From positions 1,048,945-1,108,486 of the forward strand of contig RHPI01002090.1 of assembly GCA_009103225.1 (NCBI GenBank): a stretch of DNA of 59,542 nucleotides, read 5' to 3'. Origin of the DNA: Chlorokybus atmophyticus (Eukaryota; Streptophyta; Chlorokybophyceae; Chlorokybales; Chlorokybaceae). The position numbers and the translations under genes are program-made. A model generated the notes under the pieces. That model saw nothing but the letters and a program-made list of their open reading frames with translations, was not told the origin of the DNA and did not search any database. Positions 12,605-23,330 of the stretch are shown here, in pieces (positions within the stretch are counted from its first letter, which is position 1; each line of letters begins with the position of its first letter).

Positions 12605-13306
12605 TGAGATTGAAGTGCACAATTGCATCACAACCTATATAGCGCACGTGTTATTCGTATAAGCTTACCCAACAAGTATGGCTTGATTGTGTCTCCCATT
12701 AGTAACTCCACTAGCGGTGCTTGCAGCAGCTCCCCACGTTGTTCTCGTGCATAAAACCCAGAGTCACGCCAGATGCGTGTGTCATGCACACTACATGGGA
12801 AGCCCACATTGATGTCCAAGAAGCGAACATCATGATCCATAATGGCCTGCGGTCGCAAGGATGCCAATGAATGCAAGCCGATACATACATCATCAACATA
12901 TACTGCACATTCACAGGCATTGTTACCTGCATGACAATATTATAAAACCCCTTCCGACTCAAGTAATCAGCAGGTCGCGCAATCTTTGGCTTGATGATGC
13001 GCACATGCGTGCAATCAGTCAATTGCTTCAGCACAGCTAATAAACCCACTCTCACTTTCAAACTTCACCATTACACGCCGCAGCTTATGGTCTGTGGGAA
13101 AGTACGCATGGTGGCTCGCTACCTTTCTTAGTTGTGTCACAAATGCAATAACTATCTCGTGCACTGTGCTAACGCCCATTCCAAATAACTCTGAAACAGT
13201 CACATACTTTGCCCCATGAGCCAACATGTACACTGCTATGCCAACGCACTTGCGCAATAGTATTGCAAGCCTAGCATTGGTATCTACAGCAGCAATACTA
13301 CTGATC
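12180..13306 (-). pseudogene. PIF/Harbinger DDE transposase, main part
   Basis: Minus-strand exons read NARLAILLRKCVGIAVYMLA and LFGMGVSTVHEI (helix-turn-helix-like), then DCTHVRI with the first catalytic Asp. They continue with the FLDINVGFPCSVHDTRIWRD block, GDAGYP with the second Asp, and MCVEHAFGVLKKEW with the catalytic Glu, ending LAQLFDV and a TGA. These are the standard DDE_Tnp_4 landmarks. Introns contain a (GT)n tract at about 12569-12596. The start of the gene lies at 34297-34740, on the far side of G2. The inserted retrotransposon sits just upstream of the LISSIAAV segment, after the N-terminal FRMKRSTF helix. Confidence 0.9.
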
Positions 13307-13311
13307 AACTC

Positions 13312-13838
13312 TATAACAGCACCACCGTCGCCGGTGATGCCCCTTCAATCCTCTACCCCAACACCCACACCGCCTATGACAAGCCTTTAAACGGCGTGGC
13401 CGCCACTGAGCAGAGACCTGAAAAGTCCCCACATCAGATTGATGTGACCTTTTATATCAAGAGTATGTCAACTATATACCTCTCGATAATTAACTCACAA
13501 CTAGACATCGACCCTACAGATAGGGTAGTTAGGAAATCTAGCGTGAGCCAATCACAGCTCAGATAAGGTACCTATCGATAAGGTACCTATCTAAAGATAC
13601 CTATCGTAAGGTACCTAACGAGATAGTGATCGCATTATATCAAATGTGACACTAAATAGGCTTGAATAAGCGGTTCTACACCCATTGGGACTTATTTAAG
13701 CTATGATAAAGCATCATAGCCTTTAATAAGCGAGGAACCGTAGAAAAGAGGTATAAATAAGCATATTTAAATACTTATTCATACAAAATGTGTTATTTAG
13801 GTAGCAATAATACCCCTATTATTATTGCTCCCGTTACA
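13312..13838 (-). repeat. G2 3' LTR (left copy)
   Basis: 527 bases nearly identical to 33771-34291. It contains a cluster of GGTACCTATCG repeats (13566-13622) and a GCATCATAGCCTTTAATAAG block opposite a related inverted segment. The TG start is mutated to TA at its left edge. Confidence 0.93.
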
Positions 13839-13849
13839 TTCCCCCCCAC

Positions 13850-14325
13850 TTAGGTTTTCAACGTCCTCGTTGAACTCAAGTTAATCAGGCTTGATTTCGA
13901 GTAATTGTAACCAGTGAGATAGCAGGAAATGACAGGGTGGTAATGAAACTGCATTGCCAGTCTGTTATAAAACCAAGCCCACAGTTTATGGGACATGAAT
14001 CCCAAAGCTCGAAGCAACTCGCGGCAGTGCGTAAGATGCCTGTCGGGCTCCCAACTGTTATGTTCCGGGCCATACCCTTTCCATTTCACCAAATAGCGAG
14101 TTGCGCGTCCTCGACTATTTAGCTTATGGTTCAATATAGCTTCCACCTCATATTCGAGCTCGCTGTCCACCTCAACTGGCGGTGGTGGAGGCTGTGTTCT
14201 ACCGTCTGAGCGGTAAGGTTTCAACAAGTTAACATGGAACACGTTGTGTATACGCACACTTGGGGGCAATTGCAGTCGATAAGCGGGCGTACCAACTCTA
14301 TCAGTGATAGAGAATGGACCTTACC
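13850..14325 (-). pseudogene. G2 integrase C-terminus and chromodomain, cut by element E
   Basis: The minus-strand frame reads GPFSITDRVGTPAYRLQLP, then VHNVFHVNLLKPYR-like sequence and a proline run. A chromodomain follows: YEVEAILNHK, then YLVKWKGYG, then HNSWEPDRHL. The order is that of a chromovirus pol end. The first residues abut the end of element E at 14326. The preceding ARKLLPRW block is found at 28381 and above. Intact relatives read PRWIGPF across this point, so E inserted inside that codon stretch. Confidence 0.92.
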
Positions 14326-14460
14326 CGTCGCAATATGTTTTCCCTGCCGGCCGACTAAATATTGGCAACGGCCGTGCACCTGAGGACGCTAATTTAGACT
14401 GTCGTGGCTCAGGCCACCTGTAATCTTGATACAGGGACCTAATAGTAACTTTCATTACTG

Positions 14461-14795
14461 TAAGGCCCTTTTTGTTACAATTTAGTCTTTAACAGTTGAC
14501 TTTGCCTAACTAACAGGCGCCTGTTAGTTACCTATCAGGCCTTAACAGGTGACTTTATAGAATGAACAGGCACCTGTTAGTCACACATCAGGCCTTAACA
14601 AATGACTTTGTGTAATTTACAGGCAACTGTTAGTTACACATCAGGCCTTATTAGGTGACTACAACTAATCAACGGGCACCTGTAAGTTACACATCAGTCT
14701 TACCTAGGTGACTCAGCCTATGTGACAGGCACCTGCAAGTTACACACCAGTCCAGCGCAGGCGACTAAGCCTAATTCACAAGCACCAACTAGGTA
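14461..14795. repeat. 53-bp tandem repeat array near the left end of E
   Basis: A CAGGCNNCTG-like core recurs at 14514, 14567, 14620, 14673, 14726 and (degraded) 14779, an exact 53-base period. Each unit also carries TTACACATCAGGCCTTA and AGGTGACT blocks. Units diverge towards the interior. This is a typical place for subterminal transposase-binding repeats of a DNA transposon, though it might be a simple minisatellite. Confidence 0.9.
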
Positions 14796-15145
14796 ATTAT
14801 CGACAAAATAAGGCATTCTTTAACAACTGAAGGTGACCAATGCCTAACTGTCGTCATATGTATTTGCATAGCTTGACTACACGCGACTGTCACTGACTTC
14901 CAGCATTGTTATGTGCCTGTGCTGTGTACATGTACCTGAAATGTGTACAGTGTCTCTCAGTCACTTGCCAAGGCTTGTAGTTCGATTATGTGACTCGAAT
15001 GCAGTTCTGTTGTATATCATAGGGATGTACAATTGATGTGCATGAGCATAATGACGATTGACTGAGCTGGTTCAAGATGCACAACACTCAGTCACAAGAG
15101 CCTTGTAGCTATGTACACTACCAGCTAAACGGACTACCAACTGCG

Positions 15146-16973
15146 CTACAGCTCCTCTCCATCATCGCTGGTCTCGTCATTACGGAACAAAGCACCACGC
15201 GCTGGGGCCTGTGGAGGAGACGCCGGAGCTTGCTCTTCCTCCTCAAACGGTTGTGCCAGCCAATCAAATGCCGCTTCTGCCTCAGCGAGCGGGTCACGAG
15301 CTGCTGTCTCTTGCGGCCGGCGCCGATTGGGATCTTTCAGGTATTCGACACAAGATGCAGTGCGGCGTTTCACAAGGGTGAATGGCTGGAGGGCTGCGTA
15401 CCGTTGCCTCATCTCCCGCTTCATTGACATGATCATGGTGTTGATTTCGCTGAGGTACTCTTCATGTGTGTCTATGCTGGCAGCTAGGAGAGGGTCTCCA
15501 TCCTTGCCCTTTAGGATGCGCTCCACCTGCGTAGTTTACAGGCATGTCTTAGTGGCATCGAAAGCCACTATTCACTGCAACGCGTCTGCAAGCCTGTAGT
15601 TTGGGGCTACAGCGTTCCTGAATCGCTAATGATGGAGTTCAGAGTGCTCACCGTAAGCAACAGGTATGCGAGGTGGTTGACTGTCAGCTGCCGGCGACCA
15701 GGTGTAGTGACGGCGTAAGACCAGCATTGCACGATCATTTGCCAGATTATGGGATTGCCCCATTCATGGATGTATCTCCTCCGCTCCGGGTCTGCAGTGT
15801 CGGTCACCTCAAATCTCCGCCATGACTTGTCTGCGACAGTCATACCGACAAGGCATTAGTCACGAAATAGATAGTTCAAGTTGAGCCTGCACCAGGCTAG
15901 AATAGTGCCTGTGACTTACTTTGGAGCGCGTTGCGCATCTGGGCTTTTTGGGTCTCGGGGTCCATTAGGGCGTCGATGTGCCTGATTGAATCGGTTACAA
16001 TAGGCGAGATGAGTACGTGTGTATGGAGGCTGAGTAAGAAGGCAGTGTTGCATAGCAGACATGGTGGTGAGGGACCCAACTCACTTGCGCTTGTTGCTGT
16101 TAAACAGTGTCCACTTGTACTCCTTCTCAAGGACATGCTTGATCTTGGTGACGTTCTCAGACCGGACCTGCGTAGCTTTCTTCAGGGCGACACTCCAGTG
16201 GAAGGGGCACTCCTTGGGAGTCCAGTACACCTCATAGAACTTGGCCGCATCGGCCTCGTCGTCATGGTCGAAGCCAACTACCTGTCACGGGCAGGTTGGT
16301 CAGTGTCACGGTGCAGTGCGGTCATGAAGCATTCACAGCACCTGACACATGACGTTACGAATAGTGTCCTCCTTGGGATAAACGTGGCTCTCTACCCAGT
16401 GGCCGTTTATGATTTCAACGACGGCATCTCGCAAATGCTGTCCACAGAAGAACAATCCGTTACACACATACACACAGTGTCACAGTGTCACACAGTGCTT
16501 ACCTCGTTGCCAATCTTCCACTTGCTTGGGGAAGGGTTGCTGACGGCCGAGGTTGCCACGTCACGGCCAAATGCGTTTGGGTTGGGGGTTCCAATCGACC
16601 CTCTGCAAGCACAACCACATGAGTCATGCTGCCAGCCATGAAAGATGCAACCCTCACAGTTGCAAAAGAAGAACAACGTGCACAGTGTATCCAGAACGCA
16701 TGCAGTGAGTCACTGTGCTAGTCATGATAGAAGCAAGCATCCAAGTTAGAAGTTGAGCAAGAAGCAACGTGCACAGTGCATCAAGAACGCATGCAGTCTA
16801 GCTTGCCCTTGCGACTGCGGTGTCAGGTGGAGTTGTTGTGATGTGCTGGGCGTTAGCGCGGGGTCTTGCTGCGATTGGTTGGCGACGGTTGCCTGGTTGA
16901 ACACTGGGGGCAATGTGGACAACTGGCGCCGACCTTCACGACGAGGTGCACTTACGGATGGACCACGAGGCAT
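15146..16973 (-). CDS. Gene A, uncharacterised multi-exon protein of element E
   Basis: A start MPRGPSVSAPRREGRR lies near 16973. Exons then run to 15146 with clear GT-AG borders: NAFGRDVATSAVSNPSPSKW (to about 16505), HLRDAVVEIINGHWVESHVY (about 16442-16345), VVGFDHDDEADAAKFYEVYW (about 16281-16084), TDSIRHIDALMDPETQKAQ, then WRRFEVTDTADPERRRYIHE, and a last exon with a basic/acidic helix (EINTMIMSMKREMRQRY) and an acidic end DETSDDGEEL with a TAG stop. I recognise no family. The middle part looks globular, while the N terminus is disordered and Gln/Ser-rich. It points outward, away from the OTU gene, and shares with it the intergenic palindromes at 17150-17320. Confidence 0.6.
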
Positions 16974-17149
16974 CTCTCCACTTGATAGTCGGGTGCCGCC
17001 TGTTTAGCTGTAAGTGGCGCTGCCGCCTCCAACGCTGCCGCCGCCGGTTGGCCCGCCCGAATGTATGAGGCGCGAAAACGAAAATGAGGCGGTTTTGAAC
17101 GTCTAGAGTCCCGCACGAGAGTCGCACTTGTAGTGCGTCCTTGCTCCTA

Positions 17150-17320
17150 TGGTTGATGGTACGACTTATGCATTCGTGCCATGCATGCTTCGTACAACCA
17201 TTGTTACCAATGGTTGTGTCGTAACATTTATGGTACGACAGAGGCATCTCTCGTCCAACCCCAGCGATTGCCGTACAATGGCTCTGTCGTACCATCCATG
17301 GTACGACGGAGGCATTGCTC
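17150..17320. promoter_or_regulatory. Palindromic repeat cluster in the gene A / OTU intergenic region
   Basis: The motif ATGGTACGAC followed by GAGGCAT occurs at about 17156, 17231 and 17298. Inverted pairs include GTCGTACCAT-CC-ATGGTACGAC at 17286-17307 and ACAACCATTG-TTAC-CAATGGTTGT at 17194-17217. The same motif occurs at 26621-26825 in the other divergent gap of E. These could be operator-like sites of a shared promoter or subterminal repeats of an inner element. Confidence 0.75.
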
Positions 17321-17458
17321 GATTAGCCCAAATGGGAGTTAGCATGCACTCACCCAAACACGCTTCATTGATGGCCGGATGATGGCACGCAGGGGCACCA
17401 GGTCGATGACGGGTTGAATGTCAGGCTCGATGGGCCTGGGTTCGACTATCTTATCAAC

Positions 17459-18010
17459 TTATCCTGGGTCCTGTATACAGCCCCCCTTGCTGCATGCACA
17501 AGTGGTCTCACCTGCAGCTCCTGCTCCCCTCCCAGCCAGAGCGCAACCACCTTCCGCGGCACCAGTCCTTCGTGCACTGCCATCTCCTCCACGAGCAGCA
17601 CCGGTGATTGCGGGGCAACAATCCTTCTTGCCGCCACCGGCGAGACCACAGCACAATGCAACAACCGATGTGGCTTCTGCACCTACCTTACCCCACCCGC
17701 TGCAAGTTGAAGCCGGCAGTCTGCCCCAAACTCAGGTACTCCATCAGTAACTGTGACTCTTGACTCTTGTATGCGCATGCAGCAGGGGTCACCACCTGCC
17801 AGCGAGTCATCAGAGGAGCTGGCCGCAACCCGCCGGCCATCAGTCATGCTAGGTGGCCAGCTCGCCTCATGGGACCACTTCAATGCGCCAACGGATGGTA
17901 ACTGCTTCTACCATTGTGTATTTCGCGCCAGGCCATCCATAGCGCAAAGTGTCCTGGATGATCACAAGTGCCCTAGCTCGAGCAGATTTTGGGCCTTGCT
18001 GGACACCATA
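17459..18010 (+). pseudogene. Partial upstream duplicate of the OTU gene 5' part
   Basis: This segment is nearly identical to 18039-18616, from ATCCTGGGTCCTGTATACAG to GATTTTGGGCC(T/A)TGCTGGACACC. It includes the Ala/Pro-rich exon, the intron and the DGNCFYH active-site exon start. It then runs into unrelated sequence, so it cannot encode the rest of the domain. It is a tandem duplication of about 0.55-0.58 kb. Confidence 0.9.
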
Positions 18011-18038
18011 TTCGTCCTTTGCAACATTGTGAGCCATC

Positions 18039-19708
18039 TTATCCTGGGTCCTGTATACAGCCCCCCTTGCTGCATGCACAAGTGGTCTCACCTGCAGCTC
18101 CTGCTCCCCTCCCAGCCAGAGCGCAACCACCTTCCGCGGCACCAGTCCTTCGTGCACTGCCATCTCCTCCACGAGCAGCACCGGTGATTGCGGGGCAACA
18201 ATCCTTCTTGCCGCCACCGGCGAGACCACAGCACAATGCAACCGATGTGGCTTCTGCACCTACCTTACCCCACCCGCTGCAAGTTGAAGCCGGCAGTCTG
18301 CCCCAAACTCAGGTACTTTATCGGTCACTGTGACTCTTGCCGTCTACAGTTGGACACACCATGTAAGTGCTGTATGCGCATGCAGCAGGGGTCACCACCT
18401 GCCAGCGAGTCATCAGAGGAGCTGGCCGCAACCCGCATACGGCCATCAGTCATGCTAGGTGGCCAGCTCGCCTCATGGGACCACTTCAATGCGCCAACGG
18501 ATGGTAATTGCTTCTACCATTGTGTATTTCGCGCCAGGCCATCCATAGCGCAAAGTGTCCTGGATGATCACAAGTGCCCCAGCTCGAGCAGATTTTGGGC
18601 CATGCTGGACACCATGGACGACGACGGCAGGGGGCACACTCTCCGCAAAATCACCGCCAAGGCTGTCGATGCAGGCGTGGCGAGCAGAATCCTAGACTTC
18701 TGCAGAGCCACTGGTGCCGCGGGAGAGATGGCGCAGTATTACGACAAACTGCCTGCGACCATGTTGGCTGATATCAACTGCAACATTGACCTAGCCATGG
18801 CCAAGGTGCGACAGATCGTGCGGAGAAAAGATGTGTACGTCGAGCACCTGCAGATGACCATGTTTGCCAACAAGCTGGGCTTGTTGATTGGCTGCGTGAC
18901 CGTTCAGCGCGAGCATGGGGAGTGGGTGCCACGGCCCGGCAGCGCAGTTTGGGTTGGAAATAAAGAAGCCCCCAACTCAGTCCTGGTGGTGGGCAACACT
19001 GCTCCTGATGAGCCAGAAGCACACTTTTGGCTCCTCAAGCCTGCAAGCACCGAACAGTGGTCGTGGCCTATGCATGAAGTGCCACCGGAGGTAACACACC
19101 TGATCGGAGAGTGGCGGCATGGCGTTGCCAATTCCCCGCTACCACCGGCTGTGACCCAGAGTGCTGCGCCAACGCCTCAGGCCTCGCCTTCGTGTGCTAG
19201 GCAAGAAGTAGCCGAGTGTTCTGCACATCCTGCCTCCCCTCAACCACAGCCACATGCTCGCAATCCCAATCCAGCACCCTCCCTTCCTGCCGCGGAGATC
19301 CACTTGCCACCACCGCACTCTGACCATCCGGAGGCATCTCCATCAAGAAGCAGCTGTAGCTCGCCCTCTCCCTCTAAGCTTGCCACATTGATCCCAGCCT
19401 GTCTTGTTGGTAAAGAGATTGATCGAGGTGTCCTGAAAGCTGCGCTGAAAGACAAAGGCTTCATGCTCGACCTCATGAAGCAACATGAGGTCGTGGAGGA
19501 ACGGGAGGCAACCAACAAGCGCAAGGCTGTGGAGCAAGAAGATAACGCCTTACCTCCTCTGAGTGACAGTGCCACGGAGAGCGCCTGCCAGGATGTGCAG
19601 GGTGACCAAAAAAAAAAGAAGAAGGTTGTTGGAACAAAGGACGCTGACAGGACCAAAAAAGGAAAGGTGAGGCATCGTTACAACATTAGAAGAAGCACAG
19701 CGCCTTGA
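18039..19708 (+). CDS. OTU-like cysteine protease with nuclear-type basic tail
   Basis: An Ala/Pro-rich first exon ends at QTQ (about 18314). A short intron ends at GCATGCAG (18385), and the main exon runs to a TGA stop at 19706-19708. The catalytic domain shows DGNCFYHCVF (Cys at about 18508), an EHLQMTMFANKLGLLIGCV block and EAHFWLL (His at about 19022), the Cys-His pair of OTU deubiquitinase-like proteases. After it come a Pro/Ser-rich linker, an acidic/basic helix, and a Lys-rich tail KKKKKVVGTK, a likely nuclear signal. Transposons of several families carry OTU domains. The substrate (ubiquitin or an element polyprotein) is unknown. The exact start is uncertain because of the duplication. 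Confidence 0.8.
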
Positions 19709-19766
19709 AGCCTCACTGGGGCTGAATGTGTGTCCTGAGTAGGCACAGGCGGGTTTACAGCGTCAA

Positions 19767-20774
19767 GTGGCTGCTCAGCATCGTCCAGAGAGACAGCCGG
19801 TGCGGCACGAGCTGCCTAAGCTCAAAGCACCGACGCGCAGACGCTTTGGGGGGCTGACTCGTAGTGCAAAGGAGTTGATCACCCTACAGTACGCCCAAGA
19901 CGCGCTGCATCACCCGCATGCGGCATGCCTCGAGGTGGGTGACGTTTGCAATAAGTGGGAGCAAACGCGGAGAATGCGGTCTAAACAGACCTCTGGGGAT
20001 TGGCCGTGGTTGGAACCCATACACGATATGGCCATCCGTAGTACGTTGTTGCCCCTCGCCGTCCTCGATATGATGGTGTTGTTGCTGCCGCAGCACCCCG
20101 GCAATGTGCAAGAGCTATCTGCGGAGCAGAACTTCGACCTGCTGCAGCAGATGTACCTGTCGATGTCGACTAATGCGGGTCGAGATGTGTGCCACTACCT
20201 GAGCAAACATACTGGGTGGCAAGTAAAACCATTCGAGCTGTACTTGGCATGCTTTGGCTGGCAGTGGCTGTATGTCGTACGGCACGTCGAGCTGATTCTG
20301 TGGAAGCTCGAAGAAAATGACGATGCGGTGGAGTACACAAGTGACGACAGCCATGTCGAGGGCCTGGATGAACGCATGCTGGACGAGACCACCAAGACCA
20401 GCAGGTGGTGTATGGCGGCAGATGGGCGTCAGGTGATCGAGCAGGCAGTGGAGCGTTATGCTGCGCCATTCAGATGGGAGTCGCTACGCCTGCGACGCGA
20501 TAACAGAGTTTGGTGGCAGAGGCAGCTTGCACACCCGCGTGCACCATGTGTGCTGATTTGTCGCATTGAAGAGCCACCCCCCCCAGCGGATGGGGAGACG
20601 CCCTGTTGCAAGAAAGCGATGTGCCATGTCTGCATCATAGCACATCAGAAGACTGTGGCAAATAAATCAAAGAATCTACAAGCGTGTCCATTCTGCAAGC
20701 AACCTCACCCGTTTTGGTCGCCACGCCTGATGCAAGACGCCAACGTGTCGGCGGTGATTTGGCCCCCGCCTTGA
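19767..20774 (+). CDS. Uncharacterised protein with C-terminal RING-like zinc finger
   Basis: A single 335-residue frame starts 58 bases after the OTU stop in the same orientation. The N-terminal three quarters is helical with no recognised domain (GGLTRSAKELITLQYAQDAL, YLSKHTGWQVKPFELYLACF). The C terminus has a Cys/His cluster: CVLICR, then CCKKAMCHVC, then CPFCKQPHP. The spacing resembles a RING or C3HC4-like finger, the fold of many ubiquitin ligases, though the first Cys pair is atypical (C-X3-C). Next to an OTU-like protease it suggests a ubiquitin-related module, which is inference only. The stop is TGA. Confidence 0.6.
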   Translation: MAAQHRPERQPVRHELPKLKAPTRRRFGGLTRSAKELITLQYAQDALHHPHAACLEVGDVCNKWEQTRRMRSKQTSGDWPWLEPIHDMAIRSTLLPLAVLDMMVLLLPQHPGNVQELSAEQNFDLLQQMYLSMSTNAGRDVCHYLSKHTGWQVKPFELYLACFGWQWLYVVRHVELILWKLEENDDAVEYTSDDSHVEGLDERMLDETTKTSRWCMAADGRQVIEQAVERYAAPFRWESLRLRRDNRVWWQRQLAHPRAPCVLICRIEEPPPPADGETPCCKKAMCHVCIIAHQKTVANKSKNLQACPFCKQPHPFWSPRLMQDANVSAVIWPPP

Positions 20775-21401
20775 TGCCAATTGTGCATGTATTGTAGTTT
20801 TGTGTTGGCTTCCTGTGAACCATGTAGGTACATGTATAGTTGCAGCATGGTGCATGGTGCACCAGAGATCTGCTGTTGTTAGAAGCATTGGCTATACATG
20901 TGTATGATGACTGCCCGGCGCATGAGTCAGTGCATGGCTTGCATACCTCGCTGGTTTAGAGCGTGGTTGACAGCAACAAACTCGGACAGCGCTCTGGGCT
21001 CCATGGCATGACAGCACAGTATTACTCTACGAATGTGGTAGTATGCGAGTATCCTTGTACTGTAGTACCATTAACAGATAGAGTACCATTCATGTTGATG
21101 TAGTACCATGCATTGCACGCACGTAGGTGCACATAGACCAGCCCCCCGTAGCTGTGCTAGCTTGCTGTGTGGTTGTAAGCTGTTGGCTCTATGGTTAATG
21201 ATGGTTGGTCTTGTGTGCTACTTGTGCTAATGGCCCCGACTGCTATACCATATGCATGGTACTGCAATAGCGTATAAGGTACAGTCGTGCTTCACTTGAA
21301 GTTTGACCCATTTAGGGTTCGTAAGCTGGCAACCCTAAATTGATGCCCATACCCTAAAGTCTCGCTCAGTTTGTGGGCAGCCGTGCCGATTCCTATTTTG
21401 C
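20775..21401. other. Intergenic region with scattered GTACCAT motifs
   Basis: No gene is visible. Several GTAGTACCATT / GAGTACCATT / GTAGTACCATGCATTGC and inverse GCATGGTACTGC elements occur between 21049 and 21265, resembling the palindromic motif at both divergent promoters of E. It probably carries the methyltransferase promoter. Confidence 0.5.
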
Positions 21402-23127
21402 ATGATGTCGGCGGCAGCAGTTGAATCACCCTCACCTAGGAGACCATGCTTGGTGTGCCCACAATGCAATGCGTACGTATGTGCCAATGGCCGTAGGCAG
21501 CAAATGCGAGCACACTTGACCGAATGCCAGCGAGTGCATACATTGTGCCACGGTTTTAGTGCTGCTTGCTGGCATCACACCACACACAATGTCGACGTGT
21601 TTGGCTGCCGCCTCGGCCAAGTGCTGTGCAAGGAACCCGAGTTTTTCCATTGCGTGCAGTGCGTGTGCGAATCGTGCTCGCGCTCATGCTTCGAGTGGCG
21701 AGGGGAACCCATGCGCTTCTTCACATGGACAACACCGGGACATGTGGTTAGTGGACAGGTGGTGGATGCTGTGGAGGTAATCCACAAGAGTGGACCGCGA
21801 CGTATCACTGCATGTTATGTTGGGCGTATGCTTATTTCATGCATGTTGAAGTTGTCGCATTCAGAGCAGTCTTGCACGGTGTGGGCGTGGGCAGTTCCAT
21901 CCCCTGGCCGTTGTAGAGGAGGCAGACCATCGACCGTTGGACAGCGCACTGCATCGGCTGCGGAACGCAGTTAAGTTGGGATGCGAGCAGCTGATCGGTG
22001 TGAGTGTCATGGTGCATTGGCCGCTGGATGGGGAATGGTATGCGGGCGTTGTGGAATCATTCAAGCAAGCGTCAGGTCAGCATCGCTTCGTGGCGTGCGA
22101 GATTGAGGACGCATCATATATGCATGGTGCAATGGAAAATGTCTTTGCAGGGCAGCACCGTATAGTATTCGATGACGGTGATCGACCACAAACCATCAAC
22201 TTCAAAGGGCACAACGTATTCGCGTACACATCAGTTGACGGGGCACGCCATGTTCTGCGCGCCGGAGGGGAGAACGTCAGTCGCAAAGTAAGCCCGGACG
22301 GCATCATTATTAGTCCCTGGCCAGCACCACGGCCAGCCTTGACCATATACACGCCATTTGACAACAAGCTGGGACGCACACGCAGACCAAGGGCACTCGA
22401 CCTATTCTGCGGCGGTGGCGGTGCCAGTGTCGGTCTATACCACGCAGGCTTTGACGTGACCGGGATGGACATAAGTCCCTCCTCTGAGTACCCGCTGCCC
22501 TTCCTACACCGCGAAGTATGCACCCTGAGTGCAGGAGAGCTGAGCGAGTACGAGCTCATCTGGGCCAGTCCACCATACCAGGCCTATTTAGGTGCTATCC
22601 CGGCACCTTAACGGGCGGCACATGGCACATCCTGGAGACACTAGGATATGATACCGCTCGTCCGACGTCTGCTGCTTGCAAGCCAGGTTAAGTTTGTGAT
22701 TGAGAATGTGCCAGGAGCAGCTTCCTCATTCAGACCCAATCTGTCCCTTTGTGGCACGATGTTTGGCCTATCAACTTTCCGACACCGTCTGTTTGAGACA
22801 CAGCCAGTGGTAGCTACCCCACCAGCACGCTGCTCGCACGCGGGCAAGGCAGTTGGACTGCTATCGCCGCACCTGTCCGCTAGCGCGAAGAAGACAATCG
22901 TGACATCAAACGCGCCACAGCAGATGTACCCGGTCTATGGCCTTCCAAGCACCAGGGGCGGCATTGCTGCGTGGCAAACAGCGCTGGGAGTGCCATGGAT
23001 GACCTCGGCCGTTTCCATAGCGAATGCAGTTCCTCCCGCAATGGCGGAGTGCATAGGGCGTCTCATGCTTGAAACAATGGATATGCGCTGTGACTACCCT
23101 CCTGTGTCATGGAACTATGAGGCTTGA
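21402..23127 (+). pseudogene. C5-cytosine DNA methyltransferase with zinc-finger and Tudor-like N-terminus (damaged)
   Basis: The N terminus holds a Cys/His cluster (CPQCNAYVC, then MRAHLTEC, then CVQCVCESC). After a frame change near 21880-21940 comes a Tudor-like segment, VHWPLDGEWYAGVVESF and IVFDDGDRP. The methyltransferase shows motif I (DLFCGGGGASVGLYHAGFDV, about 22396), motif IV (WASPPYQAY, about 22562), motif VI (VIENVPGA), motif VIII (FRHRLFET) and motif X (IANAVPPAM). Motif IV normally reads PPCQ, and the catalytic Cys is Tyr here. TAA at 22609-22611 and TAG at 22642-22644 interrupt the otherwise open frame. The best resemblance from memory is to phage-type Dcm enzymes. As written it is inactive; an intact sister copy may not be. 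Confidence 0.85.
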
Positions 23128-23330
23128 GTGTGGTGCACTGTATTGATGCTTAATGCCACACGGCGGACTGATTGTTGAATGTTGCATGGATCATTCGATT
23201 GTGGTGACAGTTGTGCAGTGACAGCTGCCCGGTATTGTACACGTCCACATGCAAAAGTCTTAGCATACGATTAGCAATGCCTAACTGACTGATATGCTCC
23301 AAACTGAGAGTAGTGAGACAAGTACATGTG

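Noticed and set aside
15077-15427. Plus-strand protein opposite gene A
   Set aside because: The minus strand shows spliced exons with acidic/basic patterns and good GT-AG borders; the plus-strand frame shows no domain.
22592-22644. A short intron removing the stops in the methyltransferase
   Set aside because: The only GT-AG pair is 53 bases, which breaks the frame that both sides share.
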